Assembly: GCF_024585285.1 (NCBI RefSeq)
Contig: NZ_CP040755.1
Location: forward strand, 806,001-870,000
DNA length: 64,000 nucleotides
Source of the DNA: Colwellia sp. M166
GTDB taxonomy: Bacteria; Pseudomonadota; Gammaproteobacteria; Enterobacterales; Alteromonadaceae
Reading direction: 5' to 3'
In this document: positions 7,820 to 17,944 of the stretch, piece after piece
Position numbering within the stretch: position 1 is the stretch's first letter
Layout: each line of letters opens with the position of its first letter
Translations under genes and position numbers: made by a program
Notes under the pieces: generated by a model
The model's input: the letters and a program-made list of their open reading frames with translations, nothing else
Told to the model about the DNA's origin: nothing
Database searches by the model: none

Positions 7820-7976
7820 GTCGGAGTAATTAGCTCCATATGTTTTTTAGAGATAAGTTTGCAAGTCATCTCTAACGTGTAGAAGTATACAAGATCTAAA
7901 TATGAAAAGCAATCGCTTTATAAAAAAACTCGTTACTAATCAGTCGTGTAACACGATAATGAAAATATCCCGCCAT

Positions 7977-8228
7977 TTAAAAAGTGTAGCTAGGATATAA
8001 AAAGTTACGTTTCATTTGCCATATATCAGCTTTATCTTCATTGGTAATTCTCTGTATGCCATTACCATATCTGCTATTTATTTGATCTATAATATGTGAA
8101 ACTGCCGCAGCCATTTTCTGGAAGTTATTGGTTGCGGTTGGAAACTCAAAGATTAATAATTTCTCTACTAAAAAGTTATATAGCAATAAGTTTAGTCTCA
8201 ATAAACAGGTAACTATTTCATTACCCAT
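7977..8228 (-). pseudogene. UmuC (DNA polymerase V) C-terminal fragment
   Basis: An 83-codon ORF whose second half, from AAAVSHIIDQINSRYGNG to WQMKRNFLYPSYTF, matches the end of Y-family polymerase UmuC (compare the family pattern ID.IN.RYG...WQMKR..LSP.YTT). The polymerase catalytic part is absent; the first 25 residues do not resemble UmuC. It also stops short of the usual DELP-like end. It is best read as a relic of a plasmid- or element-borne umuDC operon. The gene upstream on the same strand (8248-8673) is unrelated. A small real gene made from the fragment is not excluded. Confidence 0.6.
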
Positions 8229-8247
8229 TTATATGTAACAACTGACG

Positions 8248-8673
8248 CTAATCTGAAATAATTTCAAGGTAATTAATAGTCTGATCACATATGGACTCGA
8301 TTTCACTTGCTTGCGCTAAATGTAATAACTCTACGTAATTATCCCCCTGATATTCATTCAAAGTGTCATTAACTAAATATATTCTCAGCCTATTTGAAAC
8401 TGACCATTCAGTGAGATTGTAAACATTGATATCAGCTTTAACTTCTTCAAGAACGCTGTCTAAACATTCGCTTCCATTAGCGACCGATTCAATGCAGTCA
8501 TATATGATTTTGTATATAAAGTCGTCAGGTAAGAGTTCGCCATGAACTTGTCGGATGAAGCTTTTGAGGTGAGTCAGTGGCTGGCAAATAATGATCTTTT
8601 TGCCATCTGCATTATTTTTTACTTCGAACTTTTCTAATAAATTTTTTGCCACCATATTTTTTTTGTTAATCAT
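8248..8673 (-). CDS. Uncharacterised 141-residue protein
   Basis: A soluble protein starting MINKKNMVAKNLLEKFE; a second start at MVAKN is seven codons in. It is mostly alpha-helical by pattern, acidic in the second half, with no recognised motif. The Shine-Dalgarno AAGGAAAAT is close to the first ATG. It lies upstream of the UmuC fragment on the same strand, and 19 bp separate the two, so they may be remnants of one transcript. I do not recognise the family. Confidence 0.55.
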   Translation of the reverse strand: MINKKNMVAKNLLEKFEVKNNADGKKIIICQPLTHLKSFIRQVHGELLPDDFIYKIIYDCIESVANGSECLDSVLEEVKADINVYNLTEWSVSNRLRIYLVNDTLNEYQGDNYVELLHLAQASEIESICDQTINYLEIISD

Positions 8674-8995
8674 TAATATTTTCCTTTTGTTTGATTAAAA
8701 GGAAGCCTATTTTTACAACTTTTATAACCTCTATTAAATAAATTAATGCTTTGTATATTGTCAGTAAATTAGTCTTCGTAAAAAGAAGAGTACATCTAAA
8801 AAGCAATCTGTCTATAGAAAAACCAATAAATAATTAGTATTTTTCAATAAATATATAAAAGTAATTAAATTCTATATAATCATACAGATAATTGCTTTTA
8901 ATTATATTTAAGACAATAAAAAAGGCACTTCTAAAATGAAGTGCCTTTAATTAAAAAATTATTTTAAATATGTTTTTTATATTTATTTTTTAAAT
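8674..8995. other. AT-rich intergenic region
   Basis: No ORF is credible on either strand. It holds the terminator at 8921-8948 and the upstream region of the 141-residue gene. The rest is A/T tracts without clear repeats. Confidence 0.6.
8915..8950 (-). terminator. Rho-independent terminator of the metalloprotease gene
   Basis: A perfect 11-bp stem (arms 8921-8931 and 8938-8948, AAAGGCACTTC and its complement) with a six-base loop. On the minus strand it is followed by a run of T, so it ends transcription from the metalloprotease gene. Confidence 0.85.
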
Positions 8996-10981
8996 TTATT
9001 TTTTAAATAATCTCAATCCTGCAACTAACAAGAGAAGATAACCAAAAGAGCCACCACCACTACTTTCTTTTTTAGGTGGTTCAACAACTGCTACATCTGT
9101 ATTATTCACTGTAACAGTTCTTGTTTCACTTACTTCATCAATACCATCTGAAACAAATACTGTAACTGTTAATGTTGTTGTACTTGTAACGCTTGGAGCA
9201 TTAAATGTAACAGTGTCACTATCATCACCAGTTAGTGTTACTGTTGCACCATCTACAGTCCAACGGTAGGTTAAAGCATCATTATCAGCGTCAGTTGCAG
9301 TAACTGTTAGTGTAACTGCTGTGCGTTCATCAACAGTTTGGTCTGCCGTAACATCTGTGATAACTGGTACAGTGTTAGGGATAACTACAACTGAGATAGA
9401 ACTTGTTACTGTATTTACACTATCTGTAACTTCTAATTGTAAAGTAATTGTTTCTTGAGCATCAACACTTGGAGCAGTAAGGGTAACACTTAATGTATCA
9501 GCATTTGTTAAAGTAACATCTGTACCATCAAGTTGAGTCCAAGTATAAGTAAGAGCATCATTTTCAGCATCTACAGCCGTTGCTGTAATGGTTGTTTGTA
9601 ATGTCTCTCTTACTGTAATAGTTTCTGCTAAGGTAACTACAGGAGCTTGATTAAGATTAACAACTTCTGCTGTACTAAGGTCTGAAAAGTCTGTAACAAA
9701 GTTTAAAAACTCAACATCTGTTAGTGTATCTTCATCGTCCGTATCAGCAATCGAAGTAACTACAACTGTATAAGCATCAATAAAATCAATAGTGTAATCA
9801 GCTTTAGTACCTGCAAACATTACTGTATCTGTGCCATCACCGCCATTCATTGTATTAGCTACTGAGTTAGCAATTAAAGTATCATCACCAGTACCACCCG
9901 TTGCATTTTCAATAACAGTGTTAATATCAATAGACAAACTGTTATGACTACGGTTTAAATGTTCGTGTGGATTATCACCACAACCAGTAGATGAACCATC
10001 ATCACAAATTTCATAAAAACCTACATAGTTAGGAGCAATTGAACTAAATTTGCCACTACGCAAGTCAATAACATTATCTCTTTCGCTATTTTCAACACTA
10101 ATAGTATCATTACCGCCAGCATCAGCAATTACTTGATGAAAACTATAAGTATCATCATATTCATAAAGAGTATCTTCTAATTTGTTATCTGCGTTTACAC
10201 CATAAAGATTTTGTAAAGCGATAATGTCATAAATCTTAAAACCTGAAGACCTATATGTCTCAGAACTAACATTACCAATTTGGTAAGACATTACAGTATT
10301 AAATTGATGATTATCTTCATCATCAAGAGGAAAAGGTGCTGCATTACTACCAATTACATTAAATGGGTGAAACAATCCTAAAACATGACCAATTTCATGA
10401 GCAACAAACCATTTAGAACGAGAAATATCATGTTTATAATCAACATCATAAGTTTCATAGCGTACATAATTGGTTTCACGATCAGGGTTTAAATAACGTA
10501 AGTTATGGCTTTCACTAAAAGAGACTGCTTTATAGCCAGTATCACTAGGAGTTTGTGGAGGTAAAGATGCGCCATTACCTTCACCAGCACTAATTCTAAA
10601 TACAAAATTGGTAATAGAAATATCAGTGGTTTCAATAAGAGTAATGTTAGTAAAGCTCATAACATCATCTAATTGTTCAACAATTGCATCTTTTTCATAT
10701 TGATGAAAACTACGTTGAACATCACTTGGAGAAATATAACCAAGTTCTTCACCTGCAAAAGCATAATAAACGGTAACAGGAGTTCCTAAAGGACTTGCGT
10801 TATTCCAACGAGATAAGCCATAAGGAGCTAAAGCATCGGTGATATATTGAGTTTCAACTTCATTACCAAAATAATGAACTTGTGTGAAATCTTGAACAAC
10901 ATCTGCTGTTGCCATTGTTGCAAATGCCGATGTTGCCATGAGAGATATACATAGTGCAGAACGCATAACTTTTTTATACAT
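8996..10981 (-). CDS. Secreted M10-type metalloprotease with GlyGly-CTERM tail
   Basis: The start at 10981 is chosen because MYKKVMRSALCISLMATSAFATMATA is a clear signal peptide and AAAGGA lies just upstream; an upstream in-frame ATG (11047) has neither. The zinc motif HEIGHVLGLFHPF (about residue 188) with a downstream Met-turn region (TVMSYQIG) fits the serralysin/matrixin clan. A Gly-Asp-rich segment (GGTGDDTLIANS) resembles an RTX calcium repeat. Two PKD/REJ-like beta-sandwich domains follow (about 450-540 and 545-635). The end, SSGGGSFGYLLLLVAGLRLFKK in pattern, is a GlyGly-CTERM sorting signal handled by rhombosortase and type II secretion. It is probably an extracellular protein-degrading enzyme. 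No inhibitor gene is adjacent. Confidence 0.88.
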   Translation of the reverse strand: MYKKVMRSALCISLMATSAFATMATADVVQDFTQVHYFGNEVETQYITDALAPYGLSRWNNASPLGTPVTVYYAFAGEELGYISPSDVQRSFHQYEKDAIVEQLDDVMSFTNITLIETTDISITNFVFRISAGEGNGASLPPQTPSDTGYKAVSFSESHNLRYLNPDRETNYVRYETYDVDYKHDISRSKWFVAHEIGHVLGLFHPFNVIGSNAAPFPLDDEDNHQFNTVMSYQIGNVSSETYRSSGFKIYDIIALQNLYGVNADNKLEDTLYEYDDTYSFHQVIADAGGNDTISVENSERDNVIDLRSGKFSSIAPNYVGFYEICDDGSSTGCGDNPHEHLNRSHNSLSIDINTVIENATGGTGDDTLIANSVANTMNGGDGTDTVMFAGTKADYTIDFIDAYTVVVTSIADTDDEDTLTDVEFLNFVTDFSDLSTAEVVNLNQAPVVTLAETITVRETLQTTITATAVDAENDALTYTWTQLDGTDVTLTNADTLSVTLTAPSVDAQETITLQLEVTDSVNTVTSSISVVVIPNTVPVITDVTADQTVDERTAVTLTVTATDADNDALTYRWTVDGATVTLTGDDSDTVTFNAPSVTSTTTLTVTVFVSDGIDEVSETRTVTVNNTDVAVVEPPKKESSGGGSFGYLLLLVAGLRLFKK

Positions 10982-11119
10982 TTTAAATCCTTTAAGTGGA
11001 AAGTCCCTATCATTATTGGAGAGTTTCCAGTCCAATATAGACAGCAATGATAAACGTAAAATGAATAATAATCATTTTTAATTTCAAACAATTACCATAA
11101 AAAACAAAGCTAAGTAAAT

Positions 11120-11470
11120 TTAGTAATACTGTTCACCAACAACTTTTAAATCACCATCAATCTCTTTAACTTCATAACTATTGTGTTTTTTGAAGCTGAC
11201 GACAAAACCACCACCTTCTAATGCTTCCGTGTTTTTTAAATCACAGTTAAGCATTTTTAATATGTTTTTCATTAGCGGATCCGCGCTTTCATGCATGGCC
11301 TTGTTCATTTCAAACATTTCATCGTTCATCAAGTCACTTAAGGTGTCTATATCGCTATTTTTATCGGCAATACACGCTTGTTGTGCTATTTCACTGGCTT
11401 CGTCTTTTGGGTCGCCACAAGCGCTTAATACTAAGATTGCTAAAACCGATAATATTATTATTTTTTTCAT
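11120..11470 (-). CDS. Small lipoprotein
   Basis: A 116-residue lipoprotein: MKKIIILSVLAILVLSACGDP has a signal peptide and the lipobox LSAC, so it is anchored to a membrane in the envelope. The mature part is acidic, with a short helical pattern EIAQQACIADKNSD that is similar in position to EIAVLACNAYKN of the next lipoprotein (11478-11855), suggesting an old duplication. Seven bp separate the two genes, so they are likely an operon. Function unknown. Confidence 0.75.
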   Translation of the reverse strand: MKKIIILSVLAILVLSACGDPKDEASEIAQQACIADKNSDIDTLSDLMNDEMFEMNKAMHESADPLMKNILKMLNCDLKNTEALEGGGFVVSFKKHNSYEVKEIDGDLKVVGEQYY

Positions 11471-11477
11471 TATGAGC

Positions 11478-11855
11478 TTATCCTTCTACTGCTATTTGAT
11501 ACTGACCATCTACTTTAAATACTTTAATAGCATCGAATTTTTCAAAAATAATACGAGTCGAATCTATCTTTTTATAGGTTATTGATTCTGTATTTTTAAC
11601 TTCACAATTTGCATCTTTTACATGTGCAGCAAACTTCTCTGGATACTTACTTGTCTTACTAACAAATCTTTTGTACGTTTTTTCAGGAAATAAAAACTGA
11701 AGCTGCTCTAATTCAATGTTTTTATATGCATTACACGCCAGTACAGCGATTTCTGTTGGTGACATTTTTGCAATATCCTCTTGGCTTTTAATACCACCAC
11801 ATGCCGTAAGAGATAACGTTATAGCAGCCAAACCAAGTGTTTTTATACATTTCAT
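11478..11855 (-). CDS. Small lipoprotein, related to its neighbour
   Basis: A 125-residue lipoprotein with lipobox LTAC in MKCIKTLGLAAITLSLTACGG. The mature part shares with the 116-residue neighbour a helix containing one Cys, a Cys further on (DANCEVKNTESI and LNCDLKNTEALE align) and a C-terminal beta pattern ending in the same kind of short tail. The two Cys could form a disulfide in the periplasm. It is the upstream gene of the pair. Function unknown; the family resemblance between the two is visible, no outside family is recognised. Confidence 0.75.
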   Translation of the reverse strand: MKCIKTLGLAAITLSLTACGGIKSQEDIAKMSPTEIAVLACNAYKNIELEQLQFLFPEKTYKRFVSKTSKYPEKFAAHVKDANCEVKNTESITYKKIDSTRIIFEKFDAIKVFKVDGQYQIAVEG

Positions 11856-11904
11856 AAACCAGTCCTTTATTATATTTTTTCATTCGTTATAGATTATTTA
11901 AAAA

Positions 11905-12726
11905 TCAAAAAATGATGAGATAAATTAGAACCACCATTACGCCAAATAATGCCATTTTTACTTGTTCACGTTTCAAGCTGGGTTGTTGTTTACAAATAAT
12001 ATCTGCACCTTTATCTAGCAGTGAATTAACTAAGGGTTTAACGATTTGATAAGCATATTTGATGAATGCTATAGCCTTTGTAATGGCTAAGCTAAATGTG
12101 CTTTTTAGTTTGGTTACAAATGAAGATGCTTTAGCACTATTAACTTCTGTATTATCTACAGTTGAGGTTGAATCACTTTCTTCAATTGGCTGACCTAGAA
12201 TTGATGATTTAAATTGTTTGTTTTCTTTATAACGAGGAGAAAATATACACGCTGTAATACCAACAAAAGACAACGCTAATAAAAAACTAGCAGGTGAAAC
12301 AAGATCCCTGCCCCGAATTGGCAATGCCCCAATCATTTCTTTAAATGAGCGAGCAAAGTGTTTCCATTCAAAATCACGTCCTCGTAATTCTCTAGCACTT
12401 TTTGCTAAATCATAGATATCGTAGAGTTGTGATAAAAACCAGCCTAAAACAAGTACTGTAAATAATAACGATATTACTCGGCCTGTAAAACGACTTATGC
12501 CAGTTAAATAAACCACAGCACCACTTGCAGCCAGAACTATTAGAAAGACTGGCTCAGCAAGGGTATAGAGGTTAAAAGTTTCTTTAGACCAGCCCCCTAA
12601 ATTTGCTAAAGGTAAAAATGCGCCAATTAAAAATAGAATAAAAAAAGTAGCACCTAGTTTATTCATCACTTTAAAGTGATTCAAAGCATCGGCTCGGTTG
12701 TAATTAATCAGTTGTTGATTTTCCAT
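11905..12726 (-). CDS. Multi-pass membrane protein, unknown function
   Basis: A 273-residue protein with hydrophobic helices at about 25-45, 58-77, 82-103, 145-165 and 255-272, and a charged cytoplasmic or periplasmic segment at 105-140 and 170-200. No transporter or enzyme motif is recognised. It lies between two lipoprotein genes and a secreted small protein, all on the minus strand with gaps of about 50-60 bp, so they may be functionally linked. I cannot assign a role. Confidence 0.65.
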   Translation of the reverse strand: MENQQLINYNRADALNHFKVMNKLGATFFILFLIGAFLPLANLGGWSKETFNLYTLAEPVFLIVLAASGAVVYLTGISRFTGRVISLLFTVLVLGWFLSQLYDIYDLAKSARELRGRDFEWKHFARSFKEMIGALPIRGRDLVSPASFLLALSFVGITACIFSPRYKENKQFKSSILGQPIEESDSTSTVDNTEVNSAKASSFVTKLKSTFSLAITKAIAFIKYAYQIVKPLVNSLLDKGADIICKQQPSLKREQVKMALFGVMVVLIYLIIF

Positions 12727-12786
12727 ATTTTCATCTATTCCTGTAATAAATCATTAATTTTTGAAAGGCGCTATTGAAGAAATTAA

Positions 12787-13203
12787 TTAACAGCTTGGCG
12801 CTGAAATAAGTAGTTTAGGTTTTATCTTATCGGGCGTGTTTTTTGATGAAATACCAATAATGTTAACGGAAATTGAACGTCCACATAGTGTTTCAACGGC
12901 AAGAGAATAGGTATATCCATCATCGACATCACTTTTAATGGCAACGGTTTTTCCTGAAGATTTTATTTCTACCTTCATGTAAGTAGTATTTTTTGTATAG
13001 CTTAAAAACCTATCTTGTCCTGTTATATCAAGCACAGCCACTCCTCCATCTGGCACATACATATTAACCACATTTTTTTGTACTTGCTCAATCGTTGCGT
13101 TGTAAGAGCCTTGGAGCTGGACTACATCAGATACTGTTTTTGGTGTCTGAGCTAAAGTTAAGCCAGAACTAAGTAATAAAACGGGGATTAAAAGTTTAAG
13201 CAT
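12787..13203 (-). CDS. Small secreted protein, unknown function
   Basis: A 138-residue protein with a signal peptide MLKLLIPVLLLSSGLTLAQT and a beta-rich mature part (alternating hydrophobic residues, VAVLDITGQDRFLSYTKN). Two Cys (near residues 108 and 138) could pair in the periplasm. The pattern of a short secreted beta protein with a central TYMKVEIKSSGKTVAIK stretch is reminiscent of conjugation-pilus or TraK-like secretins, but the similarity is weak. It opens the minus-strand group 11120-13203. An XRE regulator diverges upstream. Confidence 0.6.
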   Translation of the reverse strand: MLKLLIPVLLLSSGLTLAQTPKTVSDVVQLQGSYNATIEQVQKNVVNMYVPDGGVAVLDITGQDRFLSYTKNTTYMKVEIKSSGKTVAIKSDVDDGYTYSLAVETLCGRSISVNIIGISSKNTPDKIKPKLLISAPSC

Positions 13204-13351
13204 GTTCTCTCCATGAATAATAAAATAGTGTTTTTTAGTTGTTTTTATACAAACTTGTTATAAATAAACAACCTCCAACCTAGGGTTGGAGCGTTACTTT
13301 ATAAATAAATTTAGTCTAGCTGTCAATAATAGACTGATTAAATTATAAAAA

Positions 13352-13606
13352 ATGCAAAAAATTGATAGTGTTAAAGCTGATGAATTAATCTGTAAAAACC
13401 TAAAATCACTACGCTTGAAGCTAGGAAAAAGCCAACAATGCTTTGCTGATATTTTAGAAATTACTAACCAACAATATTCAAAATTCGAAACAGGTCAAAA
13501 TAGCATTAATGCAAATCAGCTATTTCTTATTGCTCAAGAATATTCCGTTGATATGAATCAATTTTTTAATGAAAATTATTTTGATACAACAGAAAACAAA
13601 GATTAA
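13352..13606 (+). CDS. XRE-family transcriptional regulator
   Basis: An 84-residue protein consisting almost only of a Cro/C1-type helix-turn-helix (residues about 13-68): LKSLRLKLGKSQQCFADILEITNQQYSKFETGQNSI in order. It lacks a C-terminal sensory domain, which is usual for phage and plasmid repressors or antitoxin-like regulators. It is transcribed divergently from the secreted protein at 12787-13203 and may control it or itself. No toxin-like partner follows. Confidence 0.8.
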   Translation: MQKIDSVKADELICKNLKSLRLKLGKSQQCFADILEITNQQYSKFETGQNSINANQLFLIAQEYSVDMNQFFNENYFDTTENKD

Positions 13607-13987
13607 TTTATTATTGTTTTATCTAACTTTTTTTATAAATAATCATTTTTAGTCAACAAAGATATTTTATAAAAAGTGGAGCGATAGAGGAAGGTACGTA
13701 TTTTAAATAAAAACCCGTAAAATCATTTAGATAATTTAATGGTATAGGTTATTAAGGTATGATTTATTATTAAAAGTGAGTGTATTTAATCTAACACTCA
13801 CTTTTGTGGGATCGGATGATAAAGAAGTAATTTGTATTAACTCAGACTAGACCTAACAATTCAAAACCTCAGGGTTTACTCAATCTGACTGCCAGCATTA
13901 AGCTCAAAGCTGCCGATCGTATTAGATCTTCATATCAACTTTAAAGAATATTAAACAAATATGTAGTATGTAACAAACCATATAAAG
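13607..13987. other. Intergenic region with one strong hairpin
   Basis: A hairpin with 11-bp arms at 13772-13782 and 13795-13805 (AAAAGTGAGTG and its complement, 12-base loop) lies between the convergent XRE gene and the gajB-like gene and probably terminates one or both. The remainder holds no credible ORF. Confidence 0.55.
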
Positions 13988-15895
13988 TTATTCTTTATTT
14001 AAAACAATAACTTTATATCCATTCTCTCTAATTTGATCCAAATCTTGATCACTTAATTTGACTAGGCTATTGGCTGAGTTAGTAAAACTCCTGTGAATTG
14101 CGAAACATAGTAAGTGTGTAGGCCTCGTCATGCCCACATAAAGCACTTTTTTCTTTGCTATAGCGCTCTTTTGACGTTTTCCTTTTAAAAGTGGCAAAAG
14201 TTGATGTAAGTCGTAGGTTCTATTATATGTTTCCAAAATCAAAGTTGCAGTATGGGTTTCTCCTTTAGCTTTATGTATTTTTGAAAAATAAATATCTATA
14301 GGTGAACCGTCAACAATGAATGAAGTTTTATTTGGTTCTTCTTTAATTTTTGCTGGTCTATAATTTATAAGTAAGCTGGTTAGTAGAGTTTTCTCGTACT
14401 TAAAATTTAAGAATTTAGCAAGAGATTGAATTGATTTTTCAAGGTATAGATTAAGATCTGTCTCATAGGGCAATTCTTCAAATATATTAAGAGAGTTTAG
14501 TTTGAGTTCATCGTGAAGCACTTTACTATTGAGCTTAATGTAGTGTATTAATGTCCTTACGGAAAAAGCCTTATCTTCATTCTTTATCCCTATTTCATCA
14601 ACGTATTGAACTAGCAAGTTCCAATAAATATTATTAATAAAGCAAGGCGTAACTTCACAGTGACTATTGGAAAGTATATATCTAAGATTGTCTCCACCGA
14701 CTAATTCAGGAGGTTTTACGGTATGTGAATCAACATAGCTCGGTATTGTATGACGATCATTAACTTTTCCTATATTTCCAACCGCTTTGAATATAGGGTT
14801 ATCTTCCAAATGTAAGTTGTGACTCTTAATTAACTCTGCAAATTTAGGTAAGACTTCATCAATATCTTCATCATCGAATACTATGACTACAGGATCAATT
14901 TCTACTTTGCTATAGCTAATAAGTTTATGGTCTGTTATTGAAAAACTGCTGGCGACCTTACATATTTTTGGCGATAATCTCTTTGTGTTTGGTATATTAA
15001 TATGATCATCATCGACATCCCATGTCAATACATCTGAACTTTCAAAATTGAATATAGATTGGTCGTTATCACCAATTCTTTGAATGATAGAGTCCGAGTT
15101 TTCAAAAATCATTCTCAACAGTTCAAATTGTTTATTATCTGTATCTTGTGTCTCATCAACAAAAACATATTTGAATCTTGCACTAATGACACTCGCTATC
15201 TCAGGAACTTCTTCTAAGTATGATTTTCCAAATTCATAGCAATGATTATATGTCAAATAACCTCTTGAGATTATTTCATTTACAACTTGATTTTTAAGGT
15301 AAGATTTCATTTGGGCATAAAATGGCTTTTTGCTGTAAACCATTATTTTTTCCCTTCCTCCAGATAGCTTTAACGAAATTTTGGTGTCATGTATCTCCAA
15401 GTTATCAAGAAATTTCTCAACATTTTTAAACTTATTCTCTTGGCATCGCTCTAATAAAATCCTTCCTATCCAATGAGAGGTCATTAAAGAAACTAACTTT
15501 TCATGAAATATTTCAGAATCTATTGTTTTCGGTTTTTTACCGAAAAGTTTTACATACATTGGGATTGCCAAGTATTTATTCACAAAAGATTGAAATGTAC
15601 CTACATGATTGGGATATCCTAAAAGTTTACTCCCATTAAGTCCGAGCTTATGTTTGATCTCATCAACAGCAACATTGGTGTGAGTCAGAACTAAAATTCC
15701 ACTTTTATTCGGAAATGGCATTTTGCAAGCAAGTATATCCAGCTTAGCTACCAGAGAAGTAGTTTTGCCTGCGCCAGGACAAGCCTGTATATCTTTTGTA
15801 ACAGCACATTTGATAAACGCCTTACTTCCGTCATCAAACTTTAAGGATAGTTTTTTCTCTACATCTAAAATATCTTGATCTGTTATCAAGTTCAT
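13988..15895 (-). CDS. gajB: Gabija GajB-like UvrD/PcrA helicase
   Basis: A 635-residue superfamily 1 helicase: Walker [10 protein letters not shown] (about 37-45), motif Ia [12 protein letters not shown], Walker [10 protein letters not shown] (about 250-258), motif III region IGDNDQSIF, motif [11 protein letters not shown] (about 549-558) and motif [15 protein letters not shown] (about 598-610). Such helicases paired with an OLD-type ATPase nuclease make the Gabija anti-phage system, in which GajB senses DNA ends or nucleotide changes and works in a complex with GajA. It starts two bp after the stop of the GajA-like gene, as expected. It is longer than the Bacillus cereus GajB of about 494 residues. 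Confidence in the pair is high because both partners and the order agree. Confidence 0.85.
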   Translation of the reverse strand: MNLITDQDILDVEKKLSLKFDDGSKAFIKCAVTKDIQACPGAGKTTSLVAKLDILACKMPFPNKSGILVLTHTNVAVDEIKHKLGLNGSKLLGYPNHVGTFQSFVNKYLAIPMYVKLFGKKPKTIDSEIFHEKLVSLMTSHWIGRILLERCQENKFKNVEKFLDNLEIHDTKISLKLSGGREKIMVYSKKPFYAQMKSYLKNQVVNEIISRGYLTYNHCYEFGKSYLEEVPEIASVISARFKYVFVDETQDTDNKQFELLRMIFENSDSIIQRIGDNDQSIFNFESSDVLTWDVDDDHINIPNTKRLSPKICKVASSFSITDHKLISYSKVEIDPVVIVFDDEDIDEVLPKFAELIKSHNLHLEDNPIFKAVGNIGKVNDRHTIPSYVDSHTVKPPELVGGDNLRYILSNSHCEVTPCFINNIYWNLLVQYVDEIGIKNEDKAFSVRTLIHYIKLNSKVLHDELKLNSLNIFEELPYETDLNLYLEKSIQSLAKFLNFKYEKTLLTSLLINYRPAKIKEEPNKTSFIVDGSPIDIYFSKIHKAKGETHTATLILETYNRTYDLHQLLPLLKGKRQKSAIAKKKVLYVGMTRPTHLLCFAIHRSFTNSANSLVKLSDQDLDQIRENGYKVIVLNKE

Positions 15896-15897
15896 AC

Positions 15898-17772
15898 TTA
15901 TTTGCCCGTCACATTCTTAATAGCATCTACAAGATAGGAAAGGTTTTCATCTGCTTCTACGCCATCAAAGTCAGCGTCAATGATCAAATCTGCGAAAACT
16001 TGAGCTACTACAGCTTTTGATAACTGCTTGTCGAGCATGGTTTTCTTATAGATATTGTAAGCTATTTCATCATCGCTTAATTCATCTTTCCACATTTTAA
16101 ATTCGACTTTCGCATCTTCAATGAATATCACCTTTTCATCTTCTTGATATACATAGTCCTTTGACTTTGTTTTATGGCAAATATAAACAGCTTGGTGGAA
16201 TAACTCACTCAAGCAACTTTTAGCAATGCTATATTCAAGAGTCCAATGAGGTGCAACAAAAGTAGTTACTGGTGCTTCAAATTTATTTCGAATGTCTTGA
16301 GCTGTCATTATTCTTTTAGCTTCAATTTCTTCTGGGGTCATATCTACTTTAATATTCTTACCTTCTCCATCTTTAATATTCCCCCCTTCTGCGTCTTTTT
16401 TATTTTTGGTTTGTTTATCTTCATGAATAGACGGTTTTACATCTACATCTGTTATCAATGAAATATCGAGATTTAACTTTTTGTCATCCTTTCTCAAGAA
16501 GATATTTGAATAGCGTAAAAATGCTGTACTACCAACGTTTACGATAGAAACACCATGTTGTGAAAGGTCACGACCTAGTTTTTTTGCAAAAGAAGGCAAA
16601 AGAATGTTTTCTGCATCTCCTTCGACTAGAATCACTCCATTAGCAAAAAACAAATTAGACTTAGTTGAATCAAGGAAACGTTCAAGAAATAGATAGTCTC
16701 CTTCCCTCAGCATCGTGTACTCTTTGCCCATTGGATAAAGGTTCCCTCCCTTGCACAAGATTATACTTTTCAATTTGACTTTAGACGCCAAGCTAGTGCT
16801 ATGTGTTGTGAGTATGAATTGAATTTGACTATCATCACTAATTTTTTGGATAGCTTCAATTAATCTGATTTGTGTTTGTGGATGTAAATGAGCTTCAATT
16901 TCTTCGATTAGTCCCAATTTCAAACCTTGATAGGTGCTCTTTTTTAGTAGTAATAGCTCTGCGGCTATGTACAACAGGTTATGTGAACCAAGACCATGGT
17001 TGTTGTTCTCAGATAGAGGCTGATTGAATAGTTTGAGAGATAGTTTCTCTAAAACAGATTTTAGGGAGCTATCACTTACATTAAACCTTGAATTTAGTTT
17101 GTTGTTTTCAAGGGAGAAACCATCAAGATATGTGTTTATATCTTCAAGTAAGTCTTTCCCTTTATGTGTTGTAAAAAACTTCTCGATGGCCTTATTAGTT
17201 AAGGACATTATTCGAAGTAATCTATTGTTCTCTTCATCCTCGAAAATATCATGGTTATAAAGTATTTGAGATAGGCGAGAGCCTTTCTTAGGTGTTAGTT
17301 CGCTCTCAGCATCACGAAGTGGTTTTAAGTATGTTGCTCTTAGCAAATCACGAGCTTCGCCATGAATTGTAGACCCTTCATCGTCACTACCCGCTTTAAA
17401 ATCGTAAAAGACCCTACCATTTTTTCTTGAAGCTGAAATCCATACATTTAAAAAATATTTTTTGTCATTATCTGTACCAAGCCACTCAATAAAGTGCTTT
17501 GCTTCGTGTTTATCAAATCCCTTAAATGTACACTCAATGCGAAATTCTGTGGTTCGTTGGGATTCACCTTTACTTGATTCTAAGTAAAAGTCCTCTAGGC
17601 AAGGTCTGAAATACTCATAACTTTGAGTGTTTAACACATATTTAATCGCATCAACGATCGCCGTCTTGCCTGAATCATTTTCACCGACTAATAAATTTAA
17701 ACCAGAATTGAACTCAACCTCTAGTTTTTCATATCTTCTAAAGTTATCTAATTTTAAACTATGTAAAAACAT
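15898..17772 (-). CDS. gajA: Gabija GajA-like OLD ATPase/TOPRIM nuclease
   Basis: A 624-residue class 2 OLD protein. Residues 1-350 form an ABC/SMC-type ATPase: Walker [12 protein letters not shown] (about 29-39), Walker [12 protein letters not shown] (about 286-296) and H-loop LTTHST (about 321). The C-terminal TOPRIM nuclease shows the Glu of ILVEGDAEN (about 383-391) and the Asp pair of [10 protein letters not shown] (about 435-444). A charged insert rich in Lys, Glu and Gly (about 450-475) lies inside the TOPRIM part. In Gabija, GajA is a nickase inhibited by nucleotides until phage replication depletes them. It is the upstream gene of a two-gene operon with gajB. Confidence 0.87.
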   Translation of the reverse strand: MFLHSLKLDNFRRYEKLEVEFNSGLNLLVGENDSGKTAIVDAIKYVLNTQSYEYFRPCLEDFYLESSKGESQRTTEFRIECTFKGFDKHEAKHFIEWLGTDNDKKYFLNVWISASRKNGRVFYDFKAGSDDEGSTIHGEARDLLRATYLKPLRDAESELTPKKGSRLSQILYNHDIFEDEENNRLLRIMSLTNKAIEKFFTTHKGKDLLEDINTYLDGFSLENNKLNSRFNVSDSSLKSVLEKLSLKLFNQPLSENNNHGLGSHNLLYIAAELLLLKKSTYQGLKLGLIEEIEAHLHPQTQIRLIEAIQKISDDSQIQFILTTHSTSLASKVKLKSIILCKGGNLYPMGKEYTMLREGDYLFLERFLDSTKSNLFFANGVILVEGDAENILLPSFAKKLGRDLSQHGVSIVNVGSTAFLRYSNIFLRKDDKKLNLDISLITDVDVKPSIHEDKQTKNKKDAEGGNIKDGEGKNIKVDMTPEEIEAKRIMTAQDIRNKFEAPVTTFVAPHWTLEYSIAKSCLSELFHQAVYICHKTKSKDYVYQEDEKVIFIEDAKVEFKMWKDELSDDEIAYNIYKKTMLDKQLSKAVVAQVFADLIIDADFDGVEADENLSYLVDAIKNVTGK

Positions 17773-17944
17773 TTCATTCCTTTATTAATAAACCTTATAA
17801 ATAACAACGACGTATATAATAAAGTCATCTCTGTTGAGTCATTAGGTTAAAGCAACTCCAATTTATATTCACTTAGTTATGCAAAATGACATAACAGTAT
17901 CGGTTTAAAACCCATGTAGTTGACCAATGCATTAACTATTCACT

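Noticed and set aside
10828..11091. An 87-codon ORF over the start of the metalloprotease
   Set aside because: It is in another frame of the same strand over the signal-peptide region and is not protein-like.
13352..13606. The XRE gene as the antitoxin of a toxin-antitoxin pair
   Set aside because: No toxin-like gene lies next to it; the neighbour is divergent and secreted.
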